64,000 bases of DNA from assembly GCA_964520985.1 (NCBI GenBank), contig CAZFPB010000001.1, forward strand, positions 1,116,001 through 1,180,000. The letters are read 5' to 3'. A model generated the notes under the pieces. The model did no database searches. It was not told where the DNA came from and was given only the letters and a program-made list of their open reading frames with translations. This DNA comes from CAYSGL01 sp964520985. Its GTDB lineage: Bacteria; Pseudomonadota; Alphaproteobacteria; Micavibrionales; Micavibrionaceae. The first letter of the stretch is position 1. Every line of letters starts with the position of its first letter. This document shows positions 46,346 to 56,019 of this stretch, in pieces. Position numbers and translations under genes: made by a program.

Positions 46346-47155
46346 ATGTTTACTGAGCGTATTCCTTTAGCGTCCACCTCCCTCCCCGCCATATCGCTGG
46401 TGATGGCGCAACCCTACGATGCCGCCGCCGACCGTGTATGTTTTCTCTCGCACGGCCTGAATGCCGCAGCGACCGCGCCGCATATCTCAAAGATCATGCA
46501 GGCCTATCTGCATAACGGCTATACGGTTATCGCACCCGACCTGCCCAATTCCGATCACAACCGCAGTGCGGGCACGCTGAAAAATTTCACCATCGCCGAT
46601 CACATCAACGGTGTACGCCGGACCATAGAATGGGCGCGTCACAATGCCGGCCGCATCGGCTGGGATAATCAATTTTTCGTGATGGCCGGTCATAGTATGG
46701 GATCTTACGCTAGCTGCTACCTCGCCGCGCGCGAATTCCCGCAAAATTGCCGCCACCTGCTTGCCGTGTCCCCGACGACCAGCGGTGAGCGATCGCTTAA
46801 AGCCCGCAATAACAAGCAAAACCATCCTGACGGCATGGAAATTTTACGCCGGAACACACCATGGCTCGAAGCCGAATGGCCCCAGCATGATATCTATAAA
46901 GATATTCACCTATTGAAGATGCCTGTCAGCGTCGCCGTCGGTGCGATCGACACGCTAACCCTGCCTTCCGACATTCATGATTTTTGCCGCGCACTACCAC
47001 TGTGCATTGAAGAACAGATCATTCCGGGAAAACATCACAGCCTTGATGGCAATAGCGATCCGATCACACCGCTGCTAGCAACCATGGTCCGGCGTCTCGA
47101 TATAGCCGCCGGTCTTACGCGTAGACCGGGTCAGGCCCCAGCAATGACACTCTAA
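46346..47155 (+). CDS. Alpha/beta hydrolase
   Basis: A 269-residue serine hydrolase with the nucleophile elbow GHSMGS (Ser117), an oxyanion-loop SHGLNAAATAP and a late His in GKHHSLDG, with Asp in VGAIDTLTLP as the third catalytic candidate. No signal peptide, so probably cytosolic. Substrate unknown. It is divergent from recQ. The last 41 bases overlap the 3' end of the convergent glucanase gene, an unusually long overlap. Confidence 0.85.
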   Translation: MFTERIPLASTSLPAISLVMAQPYDAAADRVCFLSHGLNAAATAPHISKIMQAYLHNGYTVIAPDLPNSDHNRSAGTLKNFTIADHINGVRRTIEWARHNAGRIGWDNQFFVMAGHSMGSYASCYLAAREFPQNCRHLLAVSPTTSGERSLKARNNKQNHPDGMEILRRNTPWLEAEWPQHDIYKDIHLLKMPVSVAVGAIDTLTLPSDIHDFCRALPLCIEEQIIPGKHHSLDGNSDPITPLLATMVRRLDIAAGLTRRPGQAPAMTL

Positions 47156-48476
47156 GAGACGGCTTTTTCTTCCGGTCATGCGGCGTACTAAAGCCCAAAA
47201 CGCTTAATCCTTTTTGCACTTCCGGCGTTTTCATGGCGAGATTCCAGAGAAGACCGCTGCGATGATTTTCAATCATCACGACAATCGGCCCCTGATCGAT
47301 GGCCAGATGACTGTGCGATATCCATTCGCTGCTGGCATGAAACGCATCCATGAAACCCTGCCCGCCGAATATCTTCTCGCCCCGATCTTCGTAGAAGTGA
47401 CGCAGAGCCTTCATCGATTCTGCTGGCGTATACGGCATGGCCGCCAAAGCTGCCGTAGGGGCAATCACACCATGATCGTTTGTCGGCGAATGAGCATTAT
47501 ATGAACTGCTCAGACCGTCCGGCGTACTGTCGCTGGCCGTCAGGCCCCAGCAATGGCTGCCATATCCATCAAACTTGAACGGGTTGACCTTGCAATGTTC
47601 ATAGTTAATCAACGCATGCGCGCGGTTCTGCGCCTCATAATCCGCGTACTTATCTTGCAATCCGCGCGGATCAATCCCTAAAAACGAATATTGCGACATG
47701 AACAGCGGGCCGCCTTCTTCGGGGCCCAGCTGCAATTCATGTCCGTGGTAGCGATGGCCATTGCGGAACTCTTTTCCCTTCGCCCAGACATCATGATACA
47801 TCTCCGGTGCGATGGCGTGATCTTTGGACGCCGCCCCCAGCACATACGTTACAAGACATTCATTCCATCCCGCGACCGGGTGCGCCATGCCATATTGATG
47901 CGTCTGGCTCCAATGCCAGTGCAGGCTTTTATCAACCGGGGAAATATGATGATTCCATTCAACAGCATCCCACAGCGCATTGATTTTGCGCGCCAGATCG
48001 GGATTCTCCGCTCCGAAATATTCGCGGGCGCACAGCAGCCCCATCATCAGAAACGAGGTTTCCACCAGATCGCCGCCGTCATCCAGTTTGCTGAAAGGGA
48101 TCGTACTGCCTGTATTCCCGTTCATAAAATGGGGAAAGACACCGTGATGAGATGTAGAGTTCCCTAAAAAATCCACCATCTTTACAATGCGCGACTGCGC
48201 ATCCTGACTCTCCAGCCATCCGCGTTCCGCGCCGACGATCAGCGCCATGATGCCGAAACCGCTTCCGCCGGTGGTCACGGTATCAAACGTATTATAGGCT
48301 GGGGATGAATTGGACCGTTCACGGATCATTCCGCTGTGTGGATGGGCGTATTTGATAAAATATTGCAGTGTACGGTATTGCACCAGATCAAGCAGAAGCT
48401 CGTCGGGAAGATTTTTGTGAATGTGCTGATCGTTAAAAAAAGAATGCAGATCGAAGTTATATGTATGAAACGTCAT
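47115..48476 (-). CDS. Glucoamylase-like / GH144-type beta-1,2-glucanase family protein
   Basis: A 453-residue (alpha/alpha)6-barrel protein of the PF10091 family, which includes GH144 endo-beta-1,2-glucanases and relates to the C-terminal part of cyclic beta-1,2-glucan synthases. Family landmarks are TVTTGGSGFGIMAL, ELQLGPEEGGPLFMSQYSFL, GLTASDSTPDG, SPTNDHGVIAPTAALAAMPY and HLAIDQGPIVVMIENHRSG. No signal peptide is visible (MTFHTYNFDLHSFF), so it may act in the cytosol or depend on another export route. It lies 21 bases downstream of an SbmA/YddA-like ABC transporter gene on the same strand, suggesting a two-gene operon. Linkage specificity is inferred from the family only. Confidence 0.82.
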   Translation of the reverse strand: MTFHTYNFDLHSFFNDQHIHKNLPDELLLDLVQYRTLQYFIKYAHPHSGMIRERSNSSPAYNTFDTVTTGGSGFGIMALIVGAERGWLESQDAQSRIVKMVDFLGNSTSHHGVFPHFMNGNTGSTIPFSKLDDGGDLVETSFLMMGLLCAREYFGAENPDLARKINALWDAVEWNHHISPVDKSLHWHWSQTHQYGMAHPVAGWNECLVTYVLGAASKDHAIAPEMYHDVWAKGKEFRNGHRYHGHELQLGPEEGGPLFMSQYSFLGIDPRGLQDKYADYEAQNRAHALINYEHCKVNPFKFDGYGSHCWGLTASDSTPDGLSSSYNAHSPTNDHGVIAPTAALAAMPYTPAESMKALRHFYEDRGEKIFGGQGFMDAFHASSEWISHSHLAIDQGPIVVMIENHRSGLLWNLAMKTPEVQKGLSVLGFSTPHDRKKKPSLRVSLLGPDPVYA

Positions 48477-48497
48477 GATCCCCCCGGATAGGTGACT

Positions 48498-50507
48498 TTA
48501 GTTAATTGGTGGGCCCTGATAAAGATTGGGCATTGCATAGGCTTGATGTGAGAAAGAAGCGGGCCATTTTGGTATTTCGATCTGCTTGGAATAATCGTCC
48601 CAGTTTCTCTCCTGCTTCATAACACCATCGGTTATCTTGAAACGATACTTGAAATAGAGTTCTCCAGACTTCATGCGCGGCGTTTCTTTTTCATGCACGA
48701 CCGCCACGACCATGGCATCAGGGCAATGGTGCTTTAGCAGCGCATAGAATGTTTCTTTTGCCTCAACATCCATGGCCGAGTTGGCTTCGTCGAGGAAAAT
48801 CAAACCCGGATTTTTCAACAGGATACGCGCCAGAATAAGTTTCTGTTTTTCGCCGCCGGATAAAGACTTGCCCCACAAATCATTCCCGCGACCCGTCTCG
48901 TCAATAAACGGCAGTAACTTCTCAAGCCCCACCAGCGTGAGAGCATTTTCCACGCGCTCATCGTCGTCAGGCCGATCCGCAGTTGAATAATTCGCCAGTT
49001 GTCGCAATGTAACTGGCTGCAACTCGATATCCTGCGTCGCATAGAAACGGGCAATATCGTCATTGACCGCAATCATACCGTGCCCATACGGCCACAGATA
49101 TTTCCCCTCGATTGCTTTCATGAAGCAGCTTTTTCCGGCGCCGTTCGCACCATCGATCTGCGCCCACTCACCCGGACGCAAGCGCAGATGCCGCGCGGTC
49201 AGGAACGGTGCCTGATCCTGACCCTCATGCATCAGCGCCAGATTGTTGACAGTCAATCCCAGTCCGGCGTTCTGACTGCGATACACAAAATCGGAGACAC
49301 CGGAGCGCTGATAAAATTCTTTCGGATCGCGTGTCTCGTGAATGGCTTTCGATACATCAGTGATGCGGTCCGTATTGGTTTTTAAATTGGCCAGTGCGGG
49401 CATTACATCGATGAACCATTCCATGCTGTTCAGCATGCCGCCCACCGTCCCCGTCGTCTGAAGATAGCTTTTGAGCGCCATCGACCCGCCAAGATAATTG
49501 GCCAGTCCAGGCAGGTAGGACACGATATGCGTACTGAACGGATTATAGAGGCTGCTGAATCCCATGAAGCCTGCATGCACAAAATTATGTTTGTACCAGG
49601 CTTCACTGACTTCTTGATGTTGCTGTTGATTAACAGGCTCTTCCACATTTTTTCCAGAACTGGCGGCAATATAAAAAGCCGTGCGGGAAATAGTATTGAT
49701 ATTGTTTCTATATGTGGCTTCTGTTTCCTGTACGCGCTTGTTGACTTGCGTAATCAGACGGCCAATACGCGCCGCGATGTACGTGCCCACCGTGACGGAT
49801 GCCGCCGCCGCCCCAAAGGCTAGCGTCGCTGTTCCATATTGTCCCAGAAAATCCAGTCCTTTTACCGGCTGCGTAATCTGGATCAGCGCATAGGCGGCAG
49901 AAAGAAACGTGCTGGTCGCCGTAATCGCGCCCATGGACAAGCCAGTTACTGCACCCGTTAAATCTTTCGTACAATCGGCGATGCGCTGATCGACGCTGCC
50001 GAGCGGTTCCGGATGCCCTTCTTTGTTTTTGACTTTGTAATGCCGGATGTGATGAGCGCTGTTCTGACCGCTCAGCAACGCCTTTGAAAACTCCGTGCGC
50101 AGCCAGCCCGTCCAGCGGCGATGCAGGTTGGTTGAGAGAAGATGGCGTGAGACTGTCAGGCCTGCCTGCGCCGCCGTAAAGCCTGCCGCCCACTTCACGC
50201 TCTCCGTCAGATTGGCAAAGGCATCGACGGTAATATTTGTCGCGAGGCTATGATAATTGGCAAGATTGGCCGCCACCTCTGCGTATTGCAGCCCCATCTG
50301 GATGGTATTCATGCCGATCAGCATACTCAGGGCTGTAATACCGCCTGCAAACAATACACCTTCCGTCTGCTGGTCACTGAGCCAGTAGGCTTTGATCAAA
50401 CCGGGCATTGTCTGCATGTCAGAAACAGGAGTCGCCAGCGAGGTGTCGCGCATCAGGCGGTTGCGCAAAAAATGAGGCAGGAATTTTCTCTTACGAGACT
50501 CAGTCAA
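48498..50507 (-). CDS. ABC transporter, fused permease-ATPase of the SbmA/YddA (ABC_membrane_2) type
   Basis: About 669 residues from TTG 50507, chosen because GGGGGA lies eight bases upstream; the frame stays open to 50567. The N-terminal half has about six hydrophobic segments of the ABC_membrane_2 fold and the family's characteristic ETEATYRNNI just before the coupling region. The C-terminal ATPase has Walker A GANGAGKS, signature LSGGEKQKLILARIL, Walker B GLIFLDEA and a switch His in VVHE. YddA is about 560 residues, so this one is longer, with extra N- and C-terminal parts (the latter rich in Pro/Tyr). Homologues move peptides, vitamins or lipids. The glucanase gene follows in the same direction. 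Confidence 0.85.
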   Translation of the reverse strand: MTESRKRKFLPHFLRNRLMRDTSLATPVSDMQTMPGLIKAYWLSDQQTEGVLFAGGITALSMLIGMNTIQMGLQYAEVAANLANYHSLATNITVDAFANLTESVKWAAGFTAAQAGLTVSRHLLSTNLHRRWTGWLRTEFSKALLSGQNSAHHIRHYKVKNKEGHPEPLGSVDQRIADCTKDLTGAVTGLSMGAITATSTFLSAAYALIQITQPVKGLDFLGQYGTATLAFGAAAASVTVGTYIAARIGRLITQVNKRVQETEATYRNNINTISRTAFYIAASSGKNVEEPVNQQQHQEVSEAWYKHNFVHAGFMGFSSLYNPFSTHIVSYLPGLANYLGGSMALKSYLQTTGTVGGMLNSMEWFIDVMPALANLKTNTDRITDVSKAIHETRDPKEFYQRSGVSDFVYRSQNAGLGLTVNNLALMHEGQDQAPFLTARHLRLRPGEWAQIDGANGAGKSCFMKAIEGKYLWPYGHGMIAVNDDIARFYATQDIELQPVTLRQLANYSTADRPDDDERVENALTLVGLEKLLPFIDETGRGNDLWGKSLSGGEKQKLILARILLKNPGLIFLDEANSAMDVEAKETFYALLKHHCPDAMVVAVVHEKETPRMKSGELYFKYRFKITDGVMKQERNWDDYSKQIEIPKWPASFSHQAYAMPNLYQGPPIN

Positions 50508-50694
50508 CTCATCAGTCCCCCGTACTTGTAAAAAAAGTATGAGGAATAAATAATATGGCACAAGCAAAAAATGATTATGGCATTATGTTGCTGTGCAATG
50601 GCTGCGGCGCACCATAGCAATAACCGTACCTCTTCCTACGGCGTATTTATTTGTAATCACGACGTTATGTGCCTCTTGGTGCGCATGCGTTACC

Positions 50695-50724
50695 TTGACG
50701 AAACAGCCCTGTGCACCGTATGCT
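50695..50724 (+). promoter_or_regulatory. Candidate sigma70 promoter for recN
   Basis: TTGACG (50695-50700) and TATGCT (50719-50724) are separated by 18 bases and lie 66 bases before the recN ATG. They sit in the 283-base gap (50508-50790), which otherwise shows no gene. I looked for an alphaproteobacterial SOS box (GTTC-N7-GTTC or GAAC-N7-GTTC) here and did not find one. Confidence 0.35.
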
Positions 50725-50790
50725 GAAATATGGCTTTCTGGAAAAGTCCTCTCTTCATTATGTCAAAATTTATCCGGGATCTGGATTCGC

Positions 50791-52494
50791 ATGCTCAAGA
50801 CATTACACATCGAACAGTTTGTCATTATTGATAAACTTGATCTCGACTTCCAATCCGGACTGACCATCCTGACCGGGGAAACCGGCGCGGGTAAATCGAT
50901 TCTGCTCGATGCGACCGGCCTTATTCTAGGCGAGCCGTCCAATATCGAGTCCATCCGCCGCGGTTCCGACCAGTCGGTGATCGAAGCGCGCATCGCACCC
51001 CCCGCTAATCATCCCGTGTGGAAATTTCTGGCCGATAAATCACTGGTCACAGCCGGCGAAACTGAATTCCTCATCCACCGCACCATTCAGCGCGACGGCC
51101 AGAATATTATTCGGGTAAACGGCAAGACGGTCGAGCTGCCCCTGCTGAAAAAACTCGGCACCTTCCTTGTCGAAATTCACGGCCAGTTCGCAAACCAGAG
51201 TCTGCTTGATCCGGCAAACCAGTTAACACTTCTCGATCTGTCCGGAAATTTTGAACCGGAAATTTTCTCTAACGTCGCCAATGCCCTGCACGAAGTGCAC
51301 CGCTACACCAAAGAGCTGGAGGACGAAAAAGAATTCCTCGCCCGTCACAAAGGCGAACTGCGCAAGATTGATGACCTGCTGGCCCGGTTTGATGAAATAG
51401 GCATGAAAGAAGGATTCATCGACGAGGTGCAGGCAGAACATGCCAGATTACGCACCGCCAAAGAAACGTCTGAGACCTTTCAGAATATTCTGGGTCGCCT
51501 GATCGCCGCGAATGGTGTTGTCGTGTCCCTCTCTGCCGCAAACCAGATTCTCGGCCGACAGAAAAACCTCGACATGGCGAAAATGGAAAAGCTCAACCAT
51601 TTCCTGACGACATCGCTCGACAATGCCCGAAACGCCGTGAGCGAAATGGGCCGTCTCGCGCCTGAATATGAAATTGACACGGCCCCCCTGCAACGCTACG
51701 AAAAAATTCTGGCGACACTGCAAACCATCGCGCAGGAATCAAAAATTCAGTTCAGTGAGCTGGATGCATTCTATACCGCTGTATACGCCAAGGGAAAACG
51801 TCTGCGCGAAGGTCGCGACCGTTTGGTACAGCTGGATGAGCTGCTCGCCGATGCCAAACGCACATACCGTCATCACGCCCATATCCTGACCGAGAAACGC
51901 ATCGCCGCCGGTATCGCGCTGAGTGAAGCCATCACCGCAGAATTCGCCCCGCTGAAACTGATGCGCGCAGAATTCCAGGTACAGGTCGAAGAAAAACTCA
52001 ATATGGAATGGACGGAGCTTGGCATCAACGTGGTGACCTTCACCGGCCGCATGAACCCCGGCATGCCGTTCAGCCCGATTGCCGTCACCGCCTCCGGCGG
52101 GGAATTGGCGCGGATGATGCTCGCGCTGAAAGTCGTCGTACAGAAAGTTCAAACCATTCCGACCCTCATCTTCGATGAGGTTGACACGGGGATTGGGGGA
52201 TCTGCTGCTGCTGCCGTAGGCGAACGTCTCGCCTTGCTGGCAGAGTCGACGCAAGTCCTCGTCATCACCCACAGCCCGCAAGTCGCCTCACGGGGCGCGC
52301 AACATCTGCATGTCAGCAAGCAGACCGATGGCGTCACGACAACGTCGGTCGTGAGAGGTCTGACCATTCATGAGCGTATCGATGAAATCTCGCGCATGCT
52401 CGCGGGCGATACCATCACGGCGGAATCGCACGCTGCCGCAAAGAGCCTGATCGAAGAAGCAGGACGATCCGCCAGCGCGCGCAACGCACACTGA
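50791..52494 (+). CDS. recN: DNA repair protein RecN
   Basis: A 567-residue SMC-like ATPase. I start it at ATG 50791 because the conserved RecN N-terminus MLKTLHIEQFVIIDKLDLDF begins there; the frame is open upstream to 50593 but that part is unrelated. Walker A GETGAGKS lies about 30 residues in, and a long coiled coil occupies the middle. The C-terminal ATPase half has ASGGELARMMLALK, LIFDEVDTGIGG and VLVITHSPQVASRG. It acts in double-strand break repair with RecA. It is convergent with the MFS gene, one base apart. Confidence 0.95.
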   Translation: MLKTLHIEQFVIIDKLDLDFQSGLTILTGETGAGKSILLDATGLILGEPSNIESIRRGSDQSVIEARIAPPANHPVWKFLADKSLVTAGETEFLIHRTIQRDGQNIIRVNGKTVELPLLKKLGTFLVEIHGQFANQSLLDPANQLTLLDLSGNFEPEIFSNVANALHEVHRYTKELEDEKEFLARHKGELRKIDDLLARFDEIGMKEGFIDEVQAEHARLRTAKETSETFQNILGRLIAANGVVVSLSAANQILGRQKNLDMAKMEKLNHFLTTSLDNARNAVSEMGRLAPEYEIDTAPLQRYEKILATLQTIAQESKIQFSELDAFYTAVYAKGKRLREGRDRLVQLDELLADAKRTYRHHAHILTEKRIAAGIALSEAITAEFAPLKLMRAEFQVQVEEKLNMEWTELGINVVTFTGRMNPGMPFSPIAVTASGGELARMMLALKVVVQKVQTIPTLIFDEVDTGIGGSAAAAVGERLALLAESTQVLVITHSPQVASRGAQHLHVSKQTDGVTTTSVVRGLTIHERIDEISRMLAGDTITAESHAAAKSLIEEAGRSASARNAH

Positions 52495-52495
52495 T

Positions 52496-53740
52496 CTATT
52501 CGACTTTGATGACTGTCTTGCGCATTTCGGGTGACCGCCATGCCGTGAGTGCGGCCACCGTAATCGTGCCGACACCGCCCGCGACAATGGCCGGAACAAT
52601 CCCCATCAGCTTGGCCAGCGCGCCCGATTCAAACGCGCCCAGTTCATTGGATGAAATCACGAACATGCTGTTGACCGAAGACACCCGCCCGCGCATGTGA
52701 TCCGGCGTTAACAGTTGCATCAAGGTCTGGCGGATGACCATGCTCACACTGTCGAACGCGCCGCTTAAGACGAGGAAGAACAGCGCCAGACCCATCGTGT
52801 GACTTAACCCAAATCCAACCATCGACACTCCGAAACCGACCACGACCCAGAGCAATCGTGTTACCGGAATAGTCTGCATCGGCTTCACTGCCAGCAGGAG
52901 CGCCATGATGACCGCGCCTGCTGCCGGTGCGCCACGCAGCGCGCCCAGTCCTTCCGAACCGATATGCAGAACATCCGTGGCGAACGCCGGCAGCAGCGCA
53001 ATCGCCCCGCCGAATAAAACCGCCAGCATGTCGAGCGCCATCGCGCCCAGCAGCACCGGCGTCTTCACAATAAACGTCCAGCCTTCGCGAATGCTTTTGA
53101 GTGCCGGTTCACGCACCGCTGACAGCGGAACATACGGCGCCGCCGTGATGAAAAACATCATCAGGAACGCCGCGCTCATCAAACTCATCGGCATCAGCCA
53201 CGCCGCCATGGCGCCATACCCGCCAAAAATAATGCCCGCCACCGCCGGGCTGATAATCATCGCCGTCTGAAAGCCAGTGCTGAGCCACGCGGAAGCGGAG
53301 GGAATATCTTTTCGCGCCACGATCTGCGCCAGCAGGGAAAAAGACGACGGCATGATAAAGCTGCGTGCAAAGCCGGAAAGAAAAATCGCGGCGTAAGCCA
53401 AGGGGAGGAAATGCTCGGTCGCCAGTGGCACCAGCCCGCTACCAATCGCGAACAGCAGTAAGGTATTGAGCGTCAACGCCGCCAGACAATAAAGATAAAC
53501 CCTTTGTGGACGCGAATGATCGACCACATATCCGGCGAACAGGGCGCAGGCAATCGCCGGCACGGCTTCCGCCAATCCTGTGAGCCCCAGCATCCATGGA
53601 TCGCGGGTGAGTGTATAAATCTGCCAACCGATAATCACCGCCTGCGCCTGAAGCGCCGACAGGCTGAACATGCGCGTCATGAGCAGCAGGCGAAAATCCC
53701 GTGACGCCAGAACGGAAAAAGACAGGCTACCTTTAGCCAC
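52496..53740 (-). CDS. MFS transporter (EntS/DHA3-like exporter)
   Basis: A 414-residue protein with about twelve hydrophobic segments, starting SLSFSVLASRDFRLLLMTRMFS after a GTG initiation codon. The loop motif GYVVDHSRPQRVY between helices 2 and 3 and QTLMQLLTPDHMRGRVSSVN are typical of the EntS/DHA3 group of exporters. The GTG lies three bases after the stop of the PqiC-like gene, so it is probably the last gene of the Mla-type operon by translational coupling. Substrate unknown. That placement is unusual for an mla operon. Confidence 0.87.
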   Translation of the reverse strand: MAKGSLSFSVLASRDFRLLLMTRMFSLSALQAQAVIIGWQIYTLTRDPWMLGLTGLAEAVPAIACALFAGYVVDHSRPQRVYLYCLAALTLNTLLLFAIGSGLVPLATEHFLPLAYAAIFLSGFARSFIMPSSFSLLAQIVARKDIPSASAWLSTGFQTAMIISPAVAGIIFGGYGAMAAWLMPMSLMSAAFLMMFFITAAPYVPLSAVREPALKSIREGWTFIVKTPVLLGAMALDMLAVLFGGAIALLPAFATDVLHIGSEGLGALRGAPAAGAVIMALLLAVKPMQTIPVTRLLWVVVGFGVSMVGFGLSHTMGLALFFLVLSGAFDSVSMVIRQTLMQLLTPDHMRGRVSSVNSMFVISSNELGAFESGALAKLMGIVPAIVAGGVGTITVAALTAWRSPEMRKTVIKVE

Positions 53741-53743
53741 GGA

Positions 53744-54376
53744 TTAACGCGCTTTCAGCTTGGCATCTATTTTAAGAAACGCGTCGCGCTCCACTTCCTG
53801 CAGCAACCGCTCAAGACCCAGCGTGATTGCATCGAGCCTGTTATCCTGCGCTGCCTCTTGTTTGGACAGCGTAAAGTTGCTGACGATCATATCGTCCGGC
53901 AGGCGTATCAGCGTGAACTCAGCTGAAATCTTCAGCATTGGCGCGCTCGTCTGATCACCCGTATAGACGGGTTGAAACTCATTGATCTTCATCTGCAATT
54001 TATACTCAGCCGGAATGCCCTGATCGGACGTTACCGCCACAACATACGGCAAGGTTGCGCTCGCCGTGCGGCGGGTGAATTCCTGTAGCAACGTGTCGAG
54101 AGGCGCGGACCAACGCGCAGCCGCGTAATAATCAAGCTTCGATCCCTGATCTAGGTACAGTGCGATACGGTCGCGGTCCATGCCCGGCGGAACTGTCACC
54201 GCTGCAATCTCGACAATCCGTGCCGGAGAGGGTGATCCCTCGCCGCTCGCCTGCACCGGGCGCAGCGAATAAATCGTCTGGGGCGGTTCGCTCGAGGTAA
54301 GGAACTGGCTTGTGCTGCATGCGCTTAGGACCAAAGCCAAAGACAAGGCCGCTATCGTTTTTGTCAGGGTTCTCAT
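53744..54376 (-). CDS. PqiC-like ABC-transport auxiliary lipoprotein (PF03886)
   Basis: A 210-residue lipoprotein. The signal peptide ends LSAC with lipidated Cys20. The mature domain has YSLRPVQ, VTVPPGMDRDRIALYL and WSAPLDTLLQEF, typical of the ABC_trans_aux/PqiC family. Such proteins sit at the outer membrane and receive lipids carried by an MCE protein. Its ATG overlaps the end of mlaD by four bases, so it is the outer-membrane partner of this Mla-type system. Confidence 0.88.
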   Translation of the reverse strand: MRTLTKTIAALSLALVLSACSTSQFLTSSEPPQTIYSLRPVQASGEGSPSPARIVEIAAVTVPPGMDRDRIALYLDQGSKLDYYAAARWSAPLDTLLQEFTRRTASATLPYVVAVTSDQGIPAEYKLQMKINEFQPVYTGDQTSAPMLKISAEFTLIRLPDDMIVSNFTLSKQEAAQDNRLDAITLGLERLLQEVERDAFLKIDAKLKAR

Positions 54377-55269
54377 TCAGGAATCTCCACTCCACGGTAA
54401 TTGGGTTGATACAGCAGGCGCGATGGTTCCTGCTCCAGCTTGTCGGCAAGACGGCGCACCGACTCTGCCATTTTTTTGGTTTCCCGGCTCATCTCGGTAA
54501 TCTGATTGAGACCCGATCCGGCAAAGCGATCAATATCCGCTTTGTTATCGGTCAGCACGCTGTTCAGCGCCGCCACGGCTTTATCAATCTCGCTCGCCGT
54601 TGTGTTGAAGCGGATAACCAGCTCATCGATATTCTCGCTTGTCTTGGCGATGTTTTGAAGCGCCGTGCTTGTGTTGGCGACATTCTCTTCGCTGAGCAGA
54701 CCGTTCAGATCACGCGTCATACCTTCGACGTTCCTGAACGTCTGGTTGAGCGAGGCGACATTCTCTTCATCGAATACCGTGTTCAGTTTCTCGGTCAGTG
54801 TCAAAATCTGCTGGCTGATTTTAGGGATATCCTGGAACAAACGGCTGAGCTGCGTACCGCGCCCGCCGATCACCGGATAGTTTTCACCCTCGACTTTCAT
54901 CGGCGGCTCTGTATCGCCCTCCTGTGTGGTCAGCTCGATATAGACAATCCCGGTAATCCCCTGCTGCGCTAGGGACGCTTCGGTCGATTTGGAAATCGGC
55001 GTATTGCCGTCCACTTCAATATCAACCTTGATCAAGTCATTACGGTTAGGCGAAATGCGCACATTCATGACGCGCCCGACATCCACCCCGCGATACTGCA
55101 CGACCGCGCTGTTTTTCAGGCCGCTGACGGGATCATGGAAGTAAACGGTGAAGCGCTCGTAATTGCGTGCGTCGTGCGTCCCGGCCAGCCAGATGACAAA
55201 CACCGTCAGCGCCAGCAGCGATAGGCTGACGAACAGTCCGATGATGAAATAATGCGAATTCTTTTCCAT
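54373..55269 (-). CDS. mlaD: MlaD-like MCE-domain lipid transport protein
   Basis: A 298-residue protein. One N-terminal membrane helix (about 7-28) is followed by an MCE domain (about 38-115) with VSGLKNSAVVQYRGVDVGRV and QQGITGIVYIELT. The C-terminal 150 residues form a long helix or coiled coil (LTEKLNTVFDEENV, LNSVLTDNKADIDRF) that could build a needle-like or extended tunnel. It binds and passes phospholipids between membranes with MlaE and MlaF. Four bases separate it from mlaF. Confidence 0.92.
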   Translation of the reverse strand: MEKNSHYFIIGLFVSLSLLALTVFVIWLAGTHDARNYERFTVYFHDPVSGLKNSAVVQYRGVDVGRVMNVRISPNRNDLIKVDIEVDGNTPISKSTEASLAQQGITGIVYIELTTQEGDTEPPMKVEGENYPVIGGRGTQLSRLFQDIPKISQQILTLTEKLNTVFDEENVASLNQTFRNVEGMTRDLNGLLSEENVANTSTALQNIAKTSENIDELVIRFNTTASEIDKAVAALNSVLTDNKADIDRFAGSGLNQITEMSRETKKMAESVRRLADKLEQEPSRLLYQPNYRGVEIPE

Positions 55270-55273
55270 TGCC

Positions 55274-56017
55274 TTATCCTTGTTTTAACGCGGCGCGCAT
55301 ACGCGGCCCGGTGAAATATTCTTTGATCCACGGATGCTCCGATTGCATCATTTCTTCCAGCGTCCCCGCGGTAATTTTTTTATCGACCAACATCGCGATG
55401 CGATCGCACAGCGTGGTGAGTGTATCCAGATCGTGCGTGATGATCAGCACGCTTAACCCAAAAATATCCCGCAGCGTCTTGATCAACTCATCAAACGACG
55501 CCGCCGCAATCGGATCGAGCCCCGCCGTCGGTTCATCGAGAAACAGAATATCAGGGTCGAGCGCCAGCGCCCGCGCCAGCGCTGCCCGCTTGACCATCCC
55601 GCCGGATAATTCCGACGGTTTCTTCAGCGCCGTCTCCGGCTTCAAACCCACCATCTCGAGTTTTTTAAGCGCGAGTTCCGTCATCTCGTCTTCGGGCAGG
55701 TTGAAATTTTCCCGGATCGGCAGCGTGATATTATCCAGCACGCTCAACCCCGAAAACAGCGCGCCGTTTTGAAACAGCACGCCCCAGTTCTTGTGCGTGC
55801 CTTCCAGATCGCCACTGCGCTCTTTGACGCGGATCGTGCCTTCCTTAACCGGGATCAATCCCAGAATGGAGCGCAGCAGCACAGATTTACCCGATCCCGA
55901 TCCGCCGACTAGTCCCAGAATTTCATTTTTGTTCAGCGTCAGATCCAAATGGTCATGCACCACCTGATCGCCAAAGCGCGTGACCAGACCTTTTACCTCA
56001 ACGACAGCTTCGCTCAT
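55274..56017 (-). CDS. mlaF: MlaF-like ABC ATPase of the lipid transport system
   Basis: A 247-residue single ABC ATPase with Walker A GGSGSGKS, signature LSGGMVKRAALARAL, Walker B ILFLDEPTAGLD and switch His in LIITHDLD. The LSGGM signature and the C-terminal EEMMQSEHPWIKEYFTGPR match the MlaF/Ttg2A group. It powers the MlaE permease encoded two bases upstream. Confidence 0.94.
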   Translation of the reverse strand: MSEAVVEVKGLVTRFGDQVVHDHLDLTLNKNEILGLVGGSGSGKSVLLRSILGLIPVKEGTIRVKERSGDLEGTHKNWGVLFQNGALFSGLSVLDNITLPIRENFNLPEDEMTELALKKLEMVGLKPETALKKPSELSGGMVKRAALARALALDPDILFLDEPTAGLDPIAAASFDELIKTLRDIFGLSVLIITHDLDTLTTLCDRIAMLVDKKITAGTLEEMMQSEHPWIKEYFTGPRMRAALKQG

Positions 56018-56019
56018 GA

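Noticed and set aside
50593..50790. N-terminal extension of recN by 66 residues
   Set aside because: RecN homologues begin at the MLKTLHIEQF segment; the upstream frame is unrelated sequence.
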